This document shows positions 18,575-27,426 of a stretch of 64,000 bases of DNA, one piece after another. Position 1 is the stretch's first letter. Every line of letters starts with the position of its first letter. This stretch comes from Bacillaceae bacterium OF18-1A (GTDB taxonomy: Bacteria > Bacillota > Bacilli > Bacillales > Bacillaceae_G). A program made the translations under genes and the position numbers. The stretch lies in assembly GCA_027694045.1 (NCBI GenBank), contig JAQEWB010000004.1, positions 253,655-317,654 on the forward strand, given 5' to 3'. The notes beneath the pieces were generated by a model. That model worked only from the letters and a program-made list of their open reading frames with translations, was not told where the DNA came from and searched no databases.

Positions 18575-19198
18575 TTGCGAGTTAAATATCATTTTCTGCC
18601 AAAACAGCAAGTAACATTTTGCAAGATGAACGATTCCAGTGAAGTGGCGCTGCAAATTATGAATGAAATGGGATTCCGAGCAATCCCTGTATTAGCAGAA
18701 GATGAAAAGAAATTTAAGGGGATTATTTATAAAGTAGATTTGTTAGAAAAGCAGTGTGAAAGTGGATTAGAGCAATTAAGTGCTGGAGACATGCTGGAAA
18801 ATTCTAACGCATTTATTTTTGAAAAGGATTCTTTTTTTAGAGCTTTTTACGTTATTCGTCGCCTTCCGTTTTTATCTGTGTTAAATGATTATAATGAATT
18901 TGTTGGCATTTTAACACATTCTAATGTATTTGATGTTATTGAAGATTCATTCGGTATGCGGACGGGTGGTTATATACTAACAATTGCAACGCAAGATTGT
19001 AAGGGAACGATTAAAGAGCTAGGGGCATTGTTAAAAGCATATAATATCGGTGGATTGTTTACGCTAGATAACGGTGATCAATATATTCGCCGTGTTATCG
19101 TAAATATATCAGATGAATTAAATGAAAAACGATTGAAGAAACTAATTGAAAAAATAGAGAAAAAAGGATTTCGGGTGAGTCATGTAGATTATATTTAA
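18575..19198 (+). CDS. CBS-domain protein with C-terminal ACT domain (AcuB/CbpA-like)
   Basis: A 207-aa protein starting at a TTG spaced 8 nt from AAGGAGG; the upstream ATG at 18548 lies before that site. Residues ~10-125 hold two CBS motifs forming a Bateman module (FRAIPVLAEDEKKFKGIIYK; LPFLSVLNDYNEFVGILTHS). Residues ~132-207 form an ACT-like domain (YILTIATQDCKGTIKELGAL). Such proteins sense adenine nucleotides or cyclic-di-AMP; the ligand here is not determined. Transcribed after the aldolase-like gene but with its own ~125-bp leader. Confidence 0.82.
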   Translation: MRVKYHFLPKQQVTFCKMNDSSEVALQIMNEMGFRAIPVLAEDEKKFKGIIYKVDLLEKQCESGLEQLSAGDMLENSNAFIFEKDSFFRAFYVIRRLPFLSVLNDYNEFVGILTHSNVFDVIEDSFGMRTGGYILTIATQDCKGTIKELGALLKAYNIGGLFTLDNGDQYIRRVIVNISDELNEKRLKKLIEKIEKKGFRVSHVDYI

Positions 19199-19209
19199 GT
19201 TGAAAAGAG

Positions 19210-19245
19210 AAGGTACCTATCTACTATGTAGAAAGGTACCTTTTT
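19210..19245. terminator. Bidirectional terminator
   Basis: AAGGTACCT-TCTAC / GTAGA-AGGTACCTT long stem with T run, between the convergent CBS and deacetylase genes. Confidence 0.87.
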
Positions 19246-19262
19246 AGCATGAGAAACGAATC

Positions 19263-20033
19263 TTATTTTGAAACAGGAGGTGGAGATAAAGCTAAATCTG
19301 ATAAAAAAATAAAGTCTGCATGCTCGCGAATTTTAGGAATAGAAGTTTCTATAACGCGCGATGTAATTTCACCAGGAGGACCAACATGTCCAATAGCTAC
19401 CATAGTAGGTTTTTCTTGAATTTTTTTTATGAGTAGTTGTGCTTGTTTTGAAATGTGTGCTGCTGTATAAACATCATCAAAAAATAATTGGTTTTCAATA
19501 ATAGTTACACCTAATTCTTTTCCGATTTTTGGGACGACACTATTAGGATTTGTTTTGCTATCTAAATAAAACAAACCGTGTTTTTTACAAGCTGTAAGTA
19601 TAAGACGCACAATTCTTTCGTCAGCTGTAACTTTCGATCCCATATGGTTATTCATTCCGATGGCATGCGGTATGTCTTGAATTGCTTGTTCGAGTCGAGT
19701 GTTTATTTCTTCATCACTTAAATCAGTTGTAATTGCTTTCGGTCCAAGCCATTCTTTTTTACCTCTTATAGGTTCCATTGGCATATGTATAATAACTTCA
19801 TGTCCTTTTTTATGTGCAGCTATTGCGTCTTCTTTTGAGGAAGGAAGAAATGGCATAACAGCAACTGTTAATGGAATGGGAAGTGATAACATTTTGTCAG
19901 TTCCCTTCATGTTATTGCCGAAATCATCAATGACAATAGCTATTTTATTCGTGTGAGCATTTGCTTGAATAGGAAACAAAAAGGATGGTAAAAACATAGT
20001 GAAAATGAGCACTGCAATCGTATATTTGCGCAT
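19263..20033 (-). CDS. Divergent polysaccharide deacetylase family protein
   Basis: A 256-aa secreted protein. The ATG at 20033 gives a signal peptide MRKYTIAVLIFTMFLPSF with cleavage near IQANA; a further upstream in-frame start would begin inside the adjacent bcr1 repeat. The mature part matches the divergent deacetylase (YibQ/DUF610) family: KIAIVIDDFGNN, IIHMPMEP, MNNHMGSKVTAD, and the late IGHVGPPGEIT. The double Asp and the His residues keep the NodB-like metal site. The substrate is unknown, perhaps a wall or exopolysaccharide. Confidence 0.85.
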   Translation of the reverse strand: MRKYTIAVLIFTMFLPSFLFPIQANAHTNKIAIVIDDFGNNMKGTDKMLSLPIPLTVAVMPFLPSSKEDAIAAHKKGHEVIIHMPMEPIRGKKEWLGPKAITTDLSDEEINTRLEQAIQDIPHAIGMNNHMGSKVTADERIVRLILTACKKHGLFYLDSKTNPNSVVPKIGKELGVTIIENQLFFDDVYTAAHISKQAQLLIKKIQEKPTMVAIGHVGPPGEITSRVIETSIPKIREHADFIFLSDLALSPPPVSK

Positions 20034-20525
20034 ATAAATATTTCCTTTCCATTGTATCCCGCTATTTGCGGGCGGTAAGATTTCCACCCCGAAAATTGGG
20101 CTGGAGCAAAGAAGTTAGATGGGAGATCCACTGCCCGTAAACGCCCGATTGATGAGGGCTACTAATCAATCGGGGAGGAACAAAATCCCACTAATTAAAG
20201 TCTCACTGTATCAATCATCATTATGTTTTGCTTTTTTATATAAATTAAACAAAAAATGTCGAAGAAAATTATGTGTAAAATAGAGAGTCCGCAGTTTACT
20301 TGGTATTTGTAAAAAAAGAAGATGAAAAAAATGTCTATTATTGCGAATGTATTTACAAAGATAGAATAATTTGTAATAATTCTCAAAGTGAGGGTAAAGA
20401 TTTGTAAATTACAGGGAGAAAATGTTAAATTTTCTGATTCTTCAAATTTGGATATGGTTAAGAAATGAAAAAGTTAATGTAGAAGTGAATTTAAGAGCAT
20501 GGAAGAATAAATAAGGGGGATATGG
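20034..20525. other. Intergenic region (491 bp) holding one bcr1 repeat and the spo0E leader
   Basis: The left third is a full-length reverse bcr1 copy. The remaining ~310 bp is very A+T-rich with no open frame having a good ribosome binding site; it must contain the promoter for the Spo0E-type gene. An AAGGGGGATATGG site at its end serves that gene. Confidence 0.6.
20055..20210 (-). repeat. Full-length bcr1 repeat (156 bp)
   Basis: On the minus strand it reads from CAGTGAGACTTTAATTAGTG to AAATAGCGGGATA, matching the ends of the other copies in this window, with internal complementary segments (CCCGATTGAT / ATCAATCGGG) that would fold into a long hairpin. The length agrees with the ~155 bp known for bcr1. 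It lies just upstream of the deacetylase start and so could influence its expression. Confidence 0.8.
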
Positions 20526-20807
20526 ATGTTTACTGTAAAAAGGAAGTACACGTTAGAAAGACTTTCACGTGATATTCATATAAAACGTGAAGAAATGATT
20601 CAATTAGGATTAACAAGTGGGTTAAATAGCACGGAGACAATTCAAGTTAGCCAAGAATTGGACAAGCTTATTTTACAATACCAACACTATAAAGAAAAAC
20701 AAACACCGAAATGGTTTTCTATTATAAAAATACCTATTTTTCAAATCGGGTATGAAGGGAAATCGAGTGGTTTTTGGCGAATGCTTGTGGCTGGTTTTAT
20801 GAAATAA
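20526..20807 (+). CDS. Spo0E-family aspartyl-phosphate phosphatase
   Basis: A 93-aa protein whose residues ~12-58 form the two-helix Spo0E fold with the signature SQELDKLILQYQ. Family members dephosphorylate Spo0A~P and so delay sporulation. The C-terminal ~35 residues (KWFSIIKIPIFQIGYEG and on) are an extension not needed for the fold. It lies convergent to a sporulation-type histidine kinase with the opposite effect on Spo0A. Confidence 0.87.
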   Translation: MFTVKRKYTLERLSRDIHIKREEMIQLGLTSGLNSTETIQVSQELDKLILQYQHYKEKQTPKWFSIIKIPIFQIGYEGKSSGFWRMLVAGFMK

Positions 20808-20842
20808 GTATAATTACCCTTTTGAGATAAGGATAATTATAC
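20806..20842. terminator. Bidirectional hairpin between spo0E-like and kinase genes
   Basis: AGTATAATTA / TAATTATACT stem extended by CCTT/AAGG, overlapping the 3' ends of both convergent genes. It is A+T-rich and lacks a clean T run. Confidence 0.6.
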
Positions 20843-22333
20843 TATGTGTAACGGAATTTCAATATGAACCGTCGTTCCTTCGTTTTCTTTACTATCAATA
20901 AAAATATGCCCATTGTACATCTCTACAATTCGTTTACATATGACAAGCCCAAGACCTGTTCCAGTATCTTTATTAGTAAAGAACGGATGAAAGAGGTGTT
21001 TTTGAATATGTTTTGGAATCCCTTTTCCAGTATCTACAATTTGCAATTGTGCATGTGTTTCATTATTTGTTACGATAATCGTTAGCGTATCACTAGAAGT
21101 CATGGCTTCAATTGCATTTTTTGTAATGTTTAAAACCACTTGTTTCATATGGTCTTTCGAGCACCGGATATGAACAGGATGGTCTGGCAAATGTAAATGG
21201 AATACAATGTTATGTAGATTCGCCTCAGATTGAATAATTAATGCTACCTCATTTAGAATAGTTCTTACATCATATGTTTGTTCGATGATAGCAGTTGGCT
21301 TTCCAAGAATAAGAAATTCACTTACAATTTCATTAATACGTTCTATTTCTTGTTCGATGATGGAAAAATAGAACTGATCCTGTTCATCTTTATATTTCTC
21401 TTTTAATAGAGCGACGAGTCCTTTAATTCCGGTAAGGGGATTGCGGATTTCATGGGCTGTACTAGCCGCAAAAGTTCCAACTAATTCAATTTTTTGAAGT
21501 TCATTTTGTTGTCTTTCCAGTTTTGTTTGACGTTTTAATAACATATATTGAGCAAGTAAAAATAAAATAGACATTAAAAATAAAGTAGCTACACACTCTA
21601 TTGAAACGAATTGATATAAAGTTTTTTGATGAATAGGTAACGGAGAAACAGAGACCGTCCAATTTAATCTTTGAAGTGGGGTAGTGAGCATGTTGGAATG
21701 CCCATCTCTTGTTTCATTATTATCATCGGTTAGAAAAACCACATCATTTTTATCAGTTACTTCAAAATGGTATTGTGGTTTAATAGCATTTAAAGAAGAT
21801 GAAATATAGTCAAAGCGTAAACTTGCTAACAATAAGCCTGAGAGCTCCTTCTGTTTATTGAATATTGGAGAAGCAATCATAATAGCTTGATGTCCAAGAA
21901 CGCGATCTGTAATGGCTGATGATACAGTTGTTTTCTTCGTTTGTAATGCATCTTGAATATACTTGCGGTCTGAGACGTCAACTGATAGTGATCCACCTTC
22001 GGATGCAATTGTAATGATTCCTTCTGGTGTAGCGTAATATAGACCAGAAAAGCGTTCGTCATTTCCATCTGTATCATGTACAATTTGCTTAATTCCATTT
22101 ATGTTACCAGTCTCGGTGCCTACGACTTTTGCGAGCATCTCTAAAGCGGAAATTGCTTCACCAAGGTGATGATCCAAATAGTCTCTATATAAAAAGAGAA
22201 CCGTATGAGCAGATAAATTGTTTTCCTCTTTCATTTTATATGTATGATACGAATAAAATGTAGCACCAATCCCTATTGTTGGTAGGATAACAAGCAATAT
22301 ATATAAAACTATGCTTTGGAATTTGACTTTCAA
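20837..22333 (-). CDS. Sensor histidine kinase with extracellular Cache domain (sporulation-kinase type)
   Basis: A 498-aa orphan kinase. It has TM1 at ~7-29, an extracellular dCache-like sensor (~35-240), TM2 (~245-268), HisKA with the phosphorylated His in STAHEIRNPLTGIKGLVALL, and HATPase_c with N-box (NITKNAIEAM) and G1/G2 boxes (DTGKGIP, GTGLGLVICKRIVE). The start is a TTG preceded by AAGGAG. No response regulator is adjacent, and the HEIRNPLT H-box is that of Bacillus sporulation kinases feeding Spo0F. The ligand is unknown. Confidence 0.88.
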   Translation of the reverse strand: MKVKFQSIVLYILLVILPTIGIGATFYSYHTYKMKEENNLSAHTVLFLYRDYLDHHLGEAISALEMLAKVVGTETGNINGIKQIVHDTDGNDERFSGLYYATPEGIITIASEGGSLSVDVSDRKYIQDALQTKKTTVSSAITDRVLGHQAIMIASPIFNKQKELSGLLLASLRFDYISSSLNAIKPQYHFEVTDKNDVVFLTDDNNETRDGHSNMLTTPLQRLNWTVSVSPLPIHQKTLYQFVSIECVATLFLMSILFLLAQYMLLKRQTKLERQQNELQKIELVGTFAASTAHEIRNPLTGIKGLVALLKEKYKDEQDQFYFSIIEQEIERINEIVSEFLILGKPTAIIEQTYDVRTILNEVALIIQSEANLHNIVFHLHLPDHPVHIRCSKDHMKQVVLNITKNAIEAMTSSDTLTIIVTNNETHAQLQIVDTGKGIPKHIQKHLFHPFFTNKDTGTGLGLVICKRIVEMYNGHIFIDSKENEGTTVHIEIPLHIV

Positions 22334-22432
22334 ATGTGGTACTCCTTCTTTTTTATTATCATTATATATAAACTATGTTAAAATTGTCATGTTTTTATTC
22401 AAGAATCATTCGTAACATGTTAGGAGAGCAGC

Positions 22433-22450
22433 AATGAGTGAGTGCTCATT
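22433..22450. promoter_or_regulatory. Perfect inverted repeat upstream of marR, candidate operator
   Basis: AATGAG-N6-CTCATT, about 75 bp upstream of the MarR start and within the divergent kinase/marR gap. It has the size of a dimeric repressor site. Confidence 0.4.
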
Positions 22451-22523
22451 CGGGAATCACATGAAGTATTACATTGTGTTTTCTTTTTACTGCTGAGAAT
22501 ATAAGTGAAGGGTTGAAAGCTGT

Positions 22524-22970
22524 ATGACATCAAATAATGAACGAGAAGATATTTCTCAATCTTTAAAAGTATTTATTGCATTATCTCGTGTACACCGTTC
22601 TATTATGGATACTACAAATAAATCTATACAAAGTAACGGACTAAATCCAACTGAATTTGCTGTATTAGAGCTGTTATATCATAAAGGTGGACAACCACTT
22701 CAGCAAATCGGTGAGCGCATTTTAATAGCGAGTGGCAGTATTACATATGTAGTAGATAAGTTAGAGAAAAAGGGATTAGTAAAGAGGATTCCGTGTCCGA
22801 ATGATAGACGTGTTATTTATGCACAATTAACGGAATCCGGAGAGAGTTTTATTGCTTCTATTTTTCCAGGGCATGAACAAGTTATACATCAGTCTTTTGA
22901 AATGCTAACGAAAGATGAAAAGGATGACTTACTTGACCTGTTAAAAAAGATTGGAAAGTATGAAAAATAA
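22524..22970 (+). CDS. MarR-family transcriptional regulator
   Basis: A 148-aa winged-helix regulator: recognition region LNPTEFAVLELLYHKGGQPL, wing ASGSITYVVDKLEKKGLVKR then PNDRRVIYAQLTESG. The ligand and targets are unknown. It is a single-gene unit between divergent and downstream terminators; the palindrome at 22433 may be its own operator. The DRR wing motif is intact. Confidence 0.87.
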   Translation: MTSNNEREDISQSLKVFIALSRVHRSIMDTTNKSIQSNGLNPTEFAVLELLYHKGGQPLQQIGERILIASGSITYVVDKLEKKGLVKRIPCPNDRRVIYAQLTESGESFIASIFPGHEQVIHQSFEMLTKDEKDDLLDLLKKIGKYEK

Positions 22971-22981
22971 TAATATGTTCC

Positions 22982-23017
22982 AAAAAAGCTTTGGATAAAG
23001 AAATCCAAAGCTTTTTT
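22982..23017 (+). terminator. Terminator after marR
   Basis: AAAAAAGCTTTGGAT / ATCCAAAGCTTTTTT stem, loop AAAGAA. Confidence 0.88.
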
Positions 23018-23131
23018 ATTTGTATACTATCAAGATAGAAAATGCCGAATTTTGTTGAAAGTTAAGAGGGAATTCGAGATGAGGTATGGAATTATAGTAA
23101 AGGTACATATAAAAGGAGAGGAGGCTCGTTC

Positions 23132-24826
23132 ATGTCATTTAAAGACTATGAATATAAACGGCCAAATATTGAAGAAATAAAAGAGAAATTTACTGTTGCT
23201 TTAGAGAGGTTTAATAACGCAAAAACTGTAGAAGAACAAAAGCAAGTCATCAACTCAATTAATGAGATTCGTAATGATTTTGGTACAATGGGGAACCTTT
23301 GTTATATTCGTCATTCTGTTGATACGACAGATGTTTTTTATAAGGAAGAGCAGGATTTCTTTGATGAATTCTCTCCAGTTGTACAAGGATATGGTACAAA
23401 ATATTATAAAGCACTCATTCATTCTCCATTCCGTGAAGAATTAGAAGCATATTATGGGAACCAACTGTTTGCTTTAGCGGAATGCGATTTGAAAACATAT
23501 TCAGATGACGTCGTGACAGATTTACAATTAGAGAATAAATTATCTTCACAATATACACAGTTATTAGCATCTGCAAAAATTGATTTCGCAGGAGAAGAAA
23601 GAACGTTATCACAACTTATTCCATTTATGCAAGGAAAAGAAAGAAGTGAACGTAAAGCAGCAAGTGAAGCATACTACGGATTTTTAGCAGGAAATGAGGA
23701 AGAATTAGATCGTATTTATGATGAACTTGTTCAAGTAAGAACAAAAATTGCAAAATCTTTAGGTTTCAAAAACTTTGTGGAACTTGGATATGCAAGAATG
23801 TATCGTACAGACTATAATGCGGAAATGGTGGCGAATTATCGTCAGCAAGTGCTAGATTATATCGTTCCCGTTACAACAGAATTAAGAAAGCGACAACAAG
23901 CACGTATCGGTGTAGAGAAGTTAGCGTATTACGACGAAAACTTTGAATTCCCTACAGGTAACCCAACTCCAAAAGGAGATGCGGATTGGATTGTTGATCA
24001 TGGGAAAACGATGTATAAAGAGTTATCGGCTGAAACAGATGAATTTTTCAATTTCATGTTAGACAATGATTTGCTAGACTTAGTTGCGAAAAAAGGAAAA
24101 GCCGGTGGTGGATATTGTACATATATAGAGAATTATAAAGCACCATTTATTTTTTCAAATTTCAATGGAACATCGGGTGATATTGACGTATTAACACATG
24201 AAGCCGGTCATGCTTTCCAAGTATACGAAAGTCGTAAGTTTGAAATTCCAGAATATAATTGGCCAACATATGAAGCGTGTGAGATTCATTCTATGAGTAT
24301 GGAGTTCTTTACATGGCCATGGATGAAGCTATTCTTTGAAGAAGATGCAGATAAATATTATTTCTCTCACTTAAGTTCGGCACTTCTGTTTTTACCTTAC
24401 GGTGTATCTGTCGATGAATATCAACATTATGTATATGAAAATCCAGAAGCATCACCAGCAGAGCGTAAGACAGCATGGCGTAACATAGAGAAGAAGTATT
24501 TGCCGCATCGAGATTATGAAGATAACGATTATCTGGAACGCGGTGGATTTTGGCAACGTCAAGGACATATTTATAGCTCACCGTTCTACTACATCGACTA
24601 CACGTTAGCTCAAATTTGTGCACTGCAATTTTGGAAACGTGCAAGAGATAATAGACAAGAAGCATGGGAAGATTATGTGAATCTTTGCCAACAAGGTGGC
24701 AGTAAATCATTCTTGGAATTAGTAGAAGTTGCGAATTTAACATCACCATTTGCTGATGGTTGTGTGAAAAGTGTTATTACAGAAATTGAAGCATGGTTAC
24801 ATGCGATTGACGACACAAAATTGTAA
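23132..24826 (+). CDS. M3-family oligoendopeptidase (PepF-like)
   Basis: A 564-aa cytoplasmic zinc metallopeptidase. The HExxH motif is in DVLTHEAGHAFQVYES, with the third ligand Glu in the downstream EACEIHSMSMEFF. It hydrolyses short peptides, probably in peptide recycling. The length is that of the shorter PepF/M3 subfamily of Bacillus. The ribosome binding site AGGAGAGGAGG is strong. No partner gene is adjacent. Confidence 0.9.
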   Translation: MSFKDYEYKRPNIEEIKEKFTVALERFNNAKTVEEQKQVINSINEIRNDFGTMGNLCYIRHSVDTTDVFYKEEQDFFDEFSPVVQGYGTKYYKALIHSPFREELEAYYGNQLFALAECDLKTYSDDVVTDLQLENKLSSQYTQLLASAKIDFAGEERTLSQLIPFMQGKERSERKAASEAYYGFLAGNEEELDRIYDELVQVRTKIAKSLGFKNFVELGYARMYRTDYNAEMVANYRQQVLDYIVPVTTELRKRQQARIGVEKLAYYDENFEFPTGNPTPKGDADWIVDHGKTMYKELSAETDEFFNFMLDNDLLDLVAKKGKAGGGYCTYIENYKAPFIFSNFNGTSGDIDVLTHEAGHAFQVYESRKFEIPEYNWPTYEACEIHSMSMEFFTWPWMKLFFEEDADKYYFSHLSSALLFLPYGVSVDEYQHYVYENPEASPAERKTAWRNIEKKYLPHRDYEDNDYLERGGFWQRQGHIYSSPFYYIDYTLAQICALQFWKRARDNRQEAWEDYVNLCQQGGSKSFLELVEVANLTSPFADGCVKSVITEIEAWLHAIDDTKL

Positions 24827-24907
24827 AAAACATGCGCTTTTTTTCACATGTTTAACATCGACATAATAGGAAAATAATGAGATAATAAAAGAAAATTCAG
24901 AATTATT

Positions 24908-24940
24908 AAAGGGGTGTTTCGAATAAGGAGCACCTCTTTT
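24908..24940 (+). terminator. Terminator after the oligoendopeptidase
   Basis: AAAGGGGTG / CACCTCTTT stem (one G-U pair), T run after. Confidence 0.65.
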
Positions 24941-24966
24941 CACCAACAAAAAAGGGGGAACGAAGT

Positions 24967-25500
24967 ATGCTTCAATCTAATATGGATGTGAGTTTAGAGA
25001 GTTTGGTAAATTCATTACATTCTACTCGAAGCACGCTATTATCAGAAATTGAAATGTTAAATGATACAGAAGTGAATGTAAAGCCACGCCGTGATAAATG
25101 GAGTATTATTCAAATTTTGCATCACTTGCATTTAGTTGAACAATCTGTTACATCTGCCCTTGTATATGCTTTACAAAAAAAAGAAAGACAAATGACTCCA
25201 TTTAAAGATCTCCAACTTACGCTTGATCGCACATATAAACGAGAAGCTCCTCAGCAAATGCAACCAACAGAAACTTTAATGAAAAAACTACAAGGAATTC
25301 AATTATTAGAACATTCACGGCAAGAGCTACTACATGCGCTTCATAGTGTCATAGATGAAAAAGAACTATTTGAAAATGGACTAAAGCATCCTATTTTTAA
25401 TGATTTGAATTTGTATCAATGGGTTCAATTTCTTGATTTGCATGAACAAAGACATCTTACGCAGTTAAAAGAAGCGAAACATGCAATATTGCAACGATAA
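24967..25500 (+). CDS. DinB-family putative metal-dependent protein
   Basis: A 177-aa four-helix-bundle protein of the DinB/YfiT type. The metal-binding histidines appear in ILHHLHLVEQ (~residue 50) and in the late pair DLHEQRHLTQL. Family members include bacillithiol or mycothiol S-transferases and uncharacterised proteins; the substrate here is unknown. The ribosome binding site is AAAGGGGGAACG. Confidence 0.82.
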   Translation: MLQSNMDVSLESLVNSLHSTRSTLLSEIEMLNDTEVNVKPRRDKWSIIQILHHLHLVEQSVTSALVYALQKKERQMTPFKDLQLTLDRTYKREAPQQMQPTETLMKKLQGIQLLEHSRQELLHALHSVIDEKELFENGLKHPIFNDLNLYQWVQFLDLHEQRHLTQLKEAKHAILQR

Positions 25501-25746
25501 GACGAGAGGGGTGGGGATATTCCCGCTTCTTTTTTTATGCATTCACATTCAAAAAAAATGGGTATATTGAGGGAAGTCGGGTTTGTGCGTCAATTACTTT
25601 CTACCCAACCTATTTTCTTCAGCTAGATATTGAGGTTTTTTGCAAATAGCGAAACAAATAATTAGTAAAGATAGAAAAAACGGTGCATAGTTTTATGTCT
25701 TACTTTGGAATAATATTTCGTGAAAGAGTCAGAAGGAGTGAATAGT

Positions 25747-25863
25747 ATGGCCAAGAAGAAGCGAGAAGAAGAGCGTGCTTGGAAAGCGCGTAAAGAGAAT
25801 CAAAAACCACATGGAAAAGTGAAGGCTTTTGCTGAATTAGTTGAAGGAACAGAAAAAACGTGA
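25747..25863 (+). CDS. DUF6254 family small protein (38 aa)
   Basis: A highly charged peptide MAKKKREEERAWKARK followed by ENQKPHGKVKAFAELVEGT. The W-x-x-R-K-x-N-Q-x-P-H-G-K-V-K pattern is that of the short DUF6254 family of Bacillus. An AGAAGGAGTG site precedes the ATG. The function is unknown. Its stop codon lies within the terminator it shares with the convergent kinase. Confidence 0.75.
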   Translation: MAKKKREEERAWKARKENQKPHGKVKAFAELVEGTEKT

Positions 25864-25886
25864 TGATTATTTCATCACGTTTTTTG
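25855..25886. terminator. Bidirectional terminator
   Basis: AAAAAACGTGATGA / TCATCACGTTTTTT stem with loop TTAT, between convergent genes. Confidence 0.9.
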
Positions 25887-27083
25887 TACGAGTGGAAAAG
25901 TTAACAAGAAGGTTGTACCGATTCCTTTTTCACTTATAATATCAATTTTTCCATTCATAGCCTGTACAACACTGAATACGACCATCATTCCAAGACCAGT
26001 TCCTTTTTCTTTCGTTGAATAGAAAGGAGAACCGAGACGTTTCACTTGTTCTTGATCCATACCGACTCCTGTATCTTTTATATATAGCTGTATATGCTTA
26101 TGCTCAGGAACCAATGTGAAATATAGATTGCCGCCTTCCGGCATAGCTTCTATACAGTTTTTTAAAATATTTAATAAGCATTGATTTAGTTTTTGCTTTT
26201 CTCCAGTGATAAAGAAAGAAGTACTTTGCTTTATGTAATGTGTACGCACATTTGTTAAATTGGCAAGCGGCGTAATTAAAGACAATGCATGTAGTAATTC
26301 TTCTTCGAGCTGTAGTGTTTGTTCTTTTTCAATACTCGGTTTGGCGAAGGTTAAATAGTCTGTAAGAACGTGATTTGCTTGTTCGATACCATTAATGGCT
26401 ATGTCGATATATAATTTTCGTTCTTGCTCAGTACATGTGTCGGACTGCAAAAGTTGTAAAAATCCTTTCGTTGAAGTTAAAGGATTACGAATTTCATGTG
26501 AAATGGAAGCTGCCATTTCACCGATCAAATGAAACTTTTCAGCATTCATCAGTTCGTTTTGGAGACGAACTTGAGTTTGTAATATATGGAGCAAATATAA
26601 AATAAGGACTGTGCCAACTATTGTACATATTTCATACACGATAATATGTGGTATGTAAGCCTCCGTATTTGTAACCTCTGCAAGGAAAAATGGTATCCAA
26701 ATCGATCCAAATATAATACTGTAAAAGATAGCGAGTACTATTTTTATACGATTAGAACTTCGGTTAAACAGTTTATATGTTAATAATAGAACAAAAAATA
26801 GGAGAACCGAAGCGATAAACGATGGGAAAACATCTACCCCTCCTAATAAGAAGCGGTATATGTTTAATACAGCTAATATGGAAGCACCAGCAATAGGCCC
26901 CCCTGTTAATGTACCAACAATTAATACGATATGACGCATATCAAATTGAAATCCATAATTTGTTTTCGCTCCGAAAGTGATACATAGTATAGCAGCTAAG
27001 CAACATAATACAATAAATATAGCTGAGTTTAGTTTAGGAGAGCGTTTCCCTTTCTGATTCCAAAACAAATGATATACAAGCAT
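25875..27083 (-). CDS. KinB-like sporulation histidine kinase (5TM-LYT sensor)
   Basis: At least 402 aa. The N-terminal half is a multi-helix membrane sensor with the 5TMR-LYT signature (GTLTGGPIAGASILAVLNIY). HisKA follows with SISHEIRNPLTSTKGFLQLL and HATPase_c with DTGVGMD and GTGLGMMVVFSVVQ. The architecture matches KinB of B. subtilis, which phosphorylates Spo0F. The ATG at 27083 lies inside a hydrophobic segment and lacks a ribosome binding site; a GGAGGAGG site upstream suggests initiation at a CTG at 27137, adding 18 hydrophobic residues (see findings). Confidence 0.85.
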   Translation of the reverse strand: MLVYHLFWNQKGKRSPKLNSAIFIVLCCLAAILCITFGAKTNYGFQFDMRHIVLIVGTLTGGPIAGASILAVLNIYRFLLGGVDVFPSFIASVLLFFVLLLTYKLFNRSSNRIKIVLAIFYSIIFGSIWIPFFLAEVTNTEAYIPHIIVYEICTIVGTVLILYLLHILQTQVRLQNELMNAEKFHLIGEMAASISHEIRNPLTSTKGFLQLLQSDTCTEQERKLYIDIAINGIEQANHVLTDYLTFAKPSIEKEQTLQLEEELLHALSLITPLANLTNVRTHYIKQSTSFFITGEKQKLNQCLLNILKNCIEAMPEGGNLYFTLVPEHKHIQLYIKDTGVGMDQEQVKRLGSPFYSTKEKGTGLGMMVVFSVVQAMNGKIDIISEKGIGTTFLLTFPLVQKT

Positions 27084-27294
27084 TGTAACAAGGATAGATA
27101 ATATATTTAAAAAGAGGTAAATAATAAAGAGTTTCAGTAGGATGCCTCCTCCCTTCGCATATTAATTTAATCATACTATAAAATGAAAGAAATGAAATAT
27201 TAAATAGCGGAAAACTCAGAAATTTTTATGGTAGTATACAATATGTTACAATAGGCTTTGTCAATGAAAGAAGAAATTCCGTGCCATGCATGGG

Positions 27295-27326
27295 AGAGGT
27301 TCGCGAACTCCCTCTATAAAAAACTA
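27295..27326 (+). promoter_or_regulatory. preQ1-I riboswitch aptamer
   Basis: The sequence starts AGAGGTTCGCGAACTCCCTC and continues TATAAAAAACTA. The P1 stem AGAGG/CCTCT, the C-rich loop and the A-rich tail with conserved AAAAAACTA match the class I preQ1 aptamer. A terminator follows directly, so preQ1 binding is expected to stop transcription of queCDEF. Confidence 0.92.
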
Positions 27327-27333
27327 TAGAAAC

Positions 27334-27368
27334 AACAATATCCTTAGGTATTGTTTTGTTTTTTTATT
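27334..27368 (+). terminator. preQ1 riboswitch expression-platform terminator
   Basis: AACAATA / TATTGTT stem with loop TCCTTAGG and a long T run, 7 nt after the aptamer and ~60 bp before queC. Confidence 0.88.
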
Positions 27369-27426
27369 GTGACAGTTCAAGAACGTTCTTTCTTCTTATT
27401 CGTAGTAGAGAAGGAGAATGAGTGAA

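Noticed and set aside
24828-24853. AAACATG / CATGTTT hairpin just after the oligoendopeptidase gene
   Set aside because: The stem has a T-rich loop and no downstream T run; the better terminator is at 24908.
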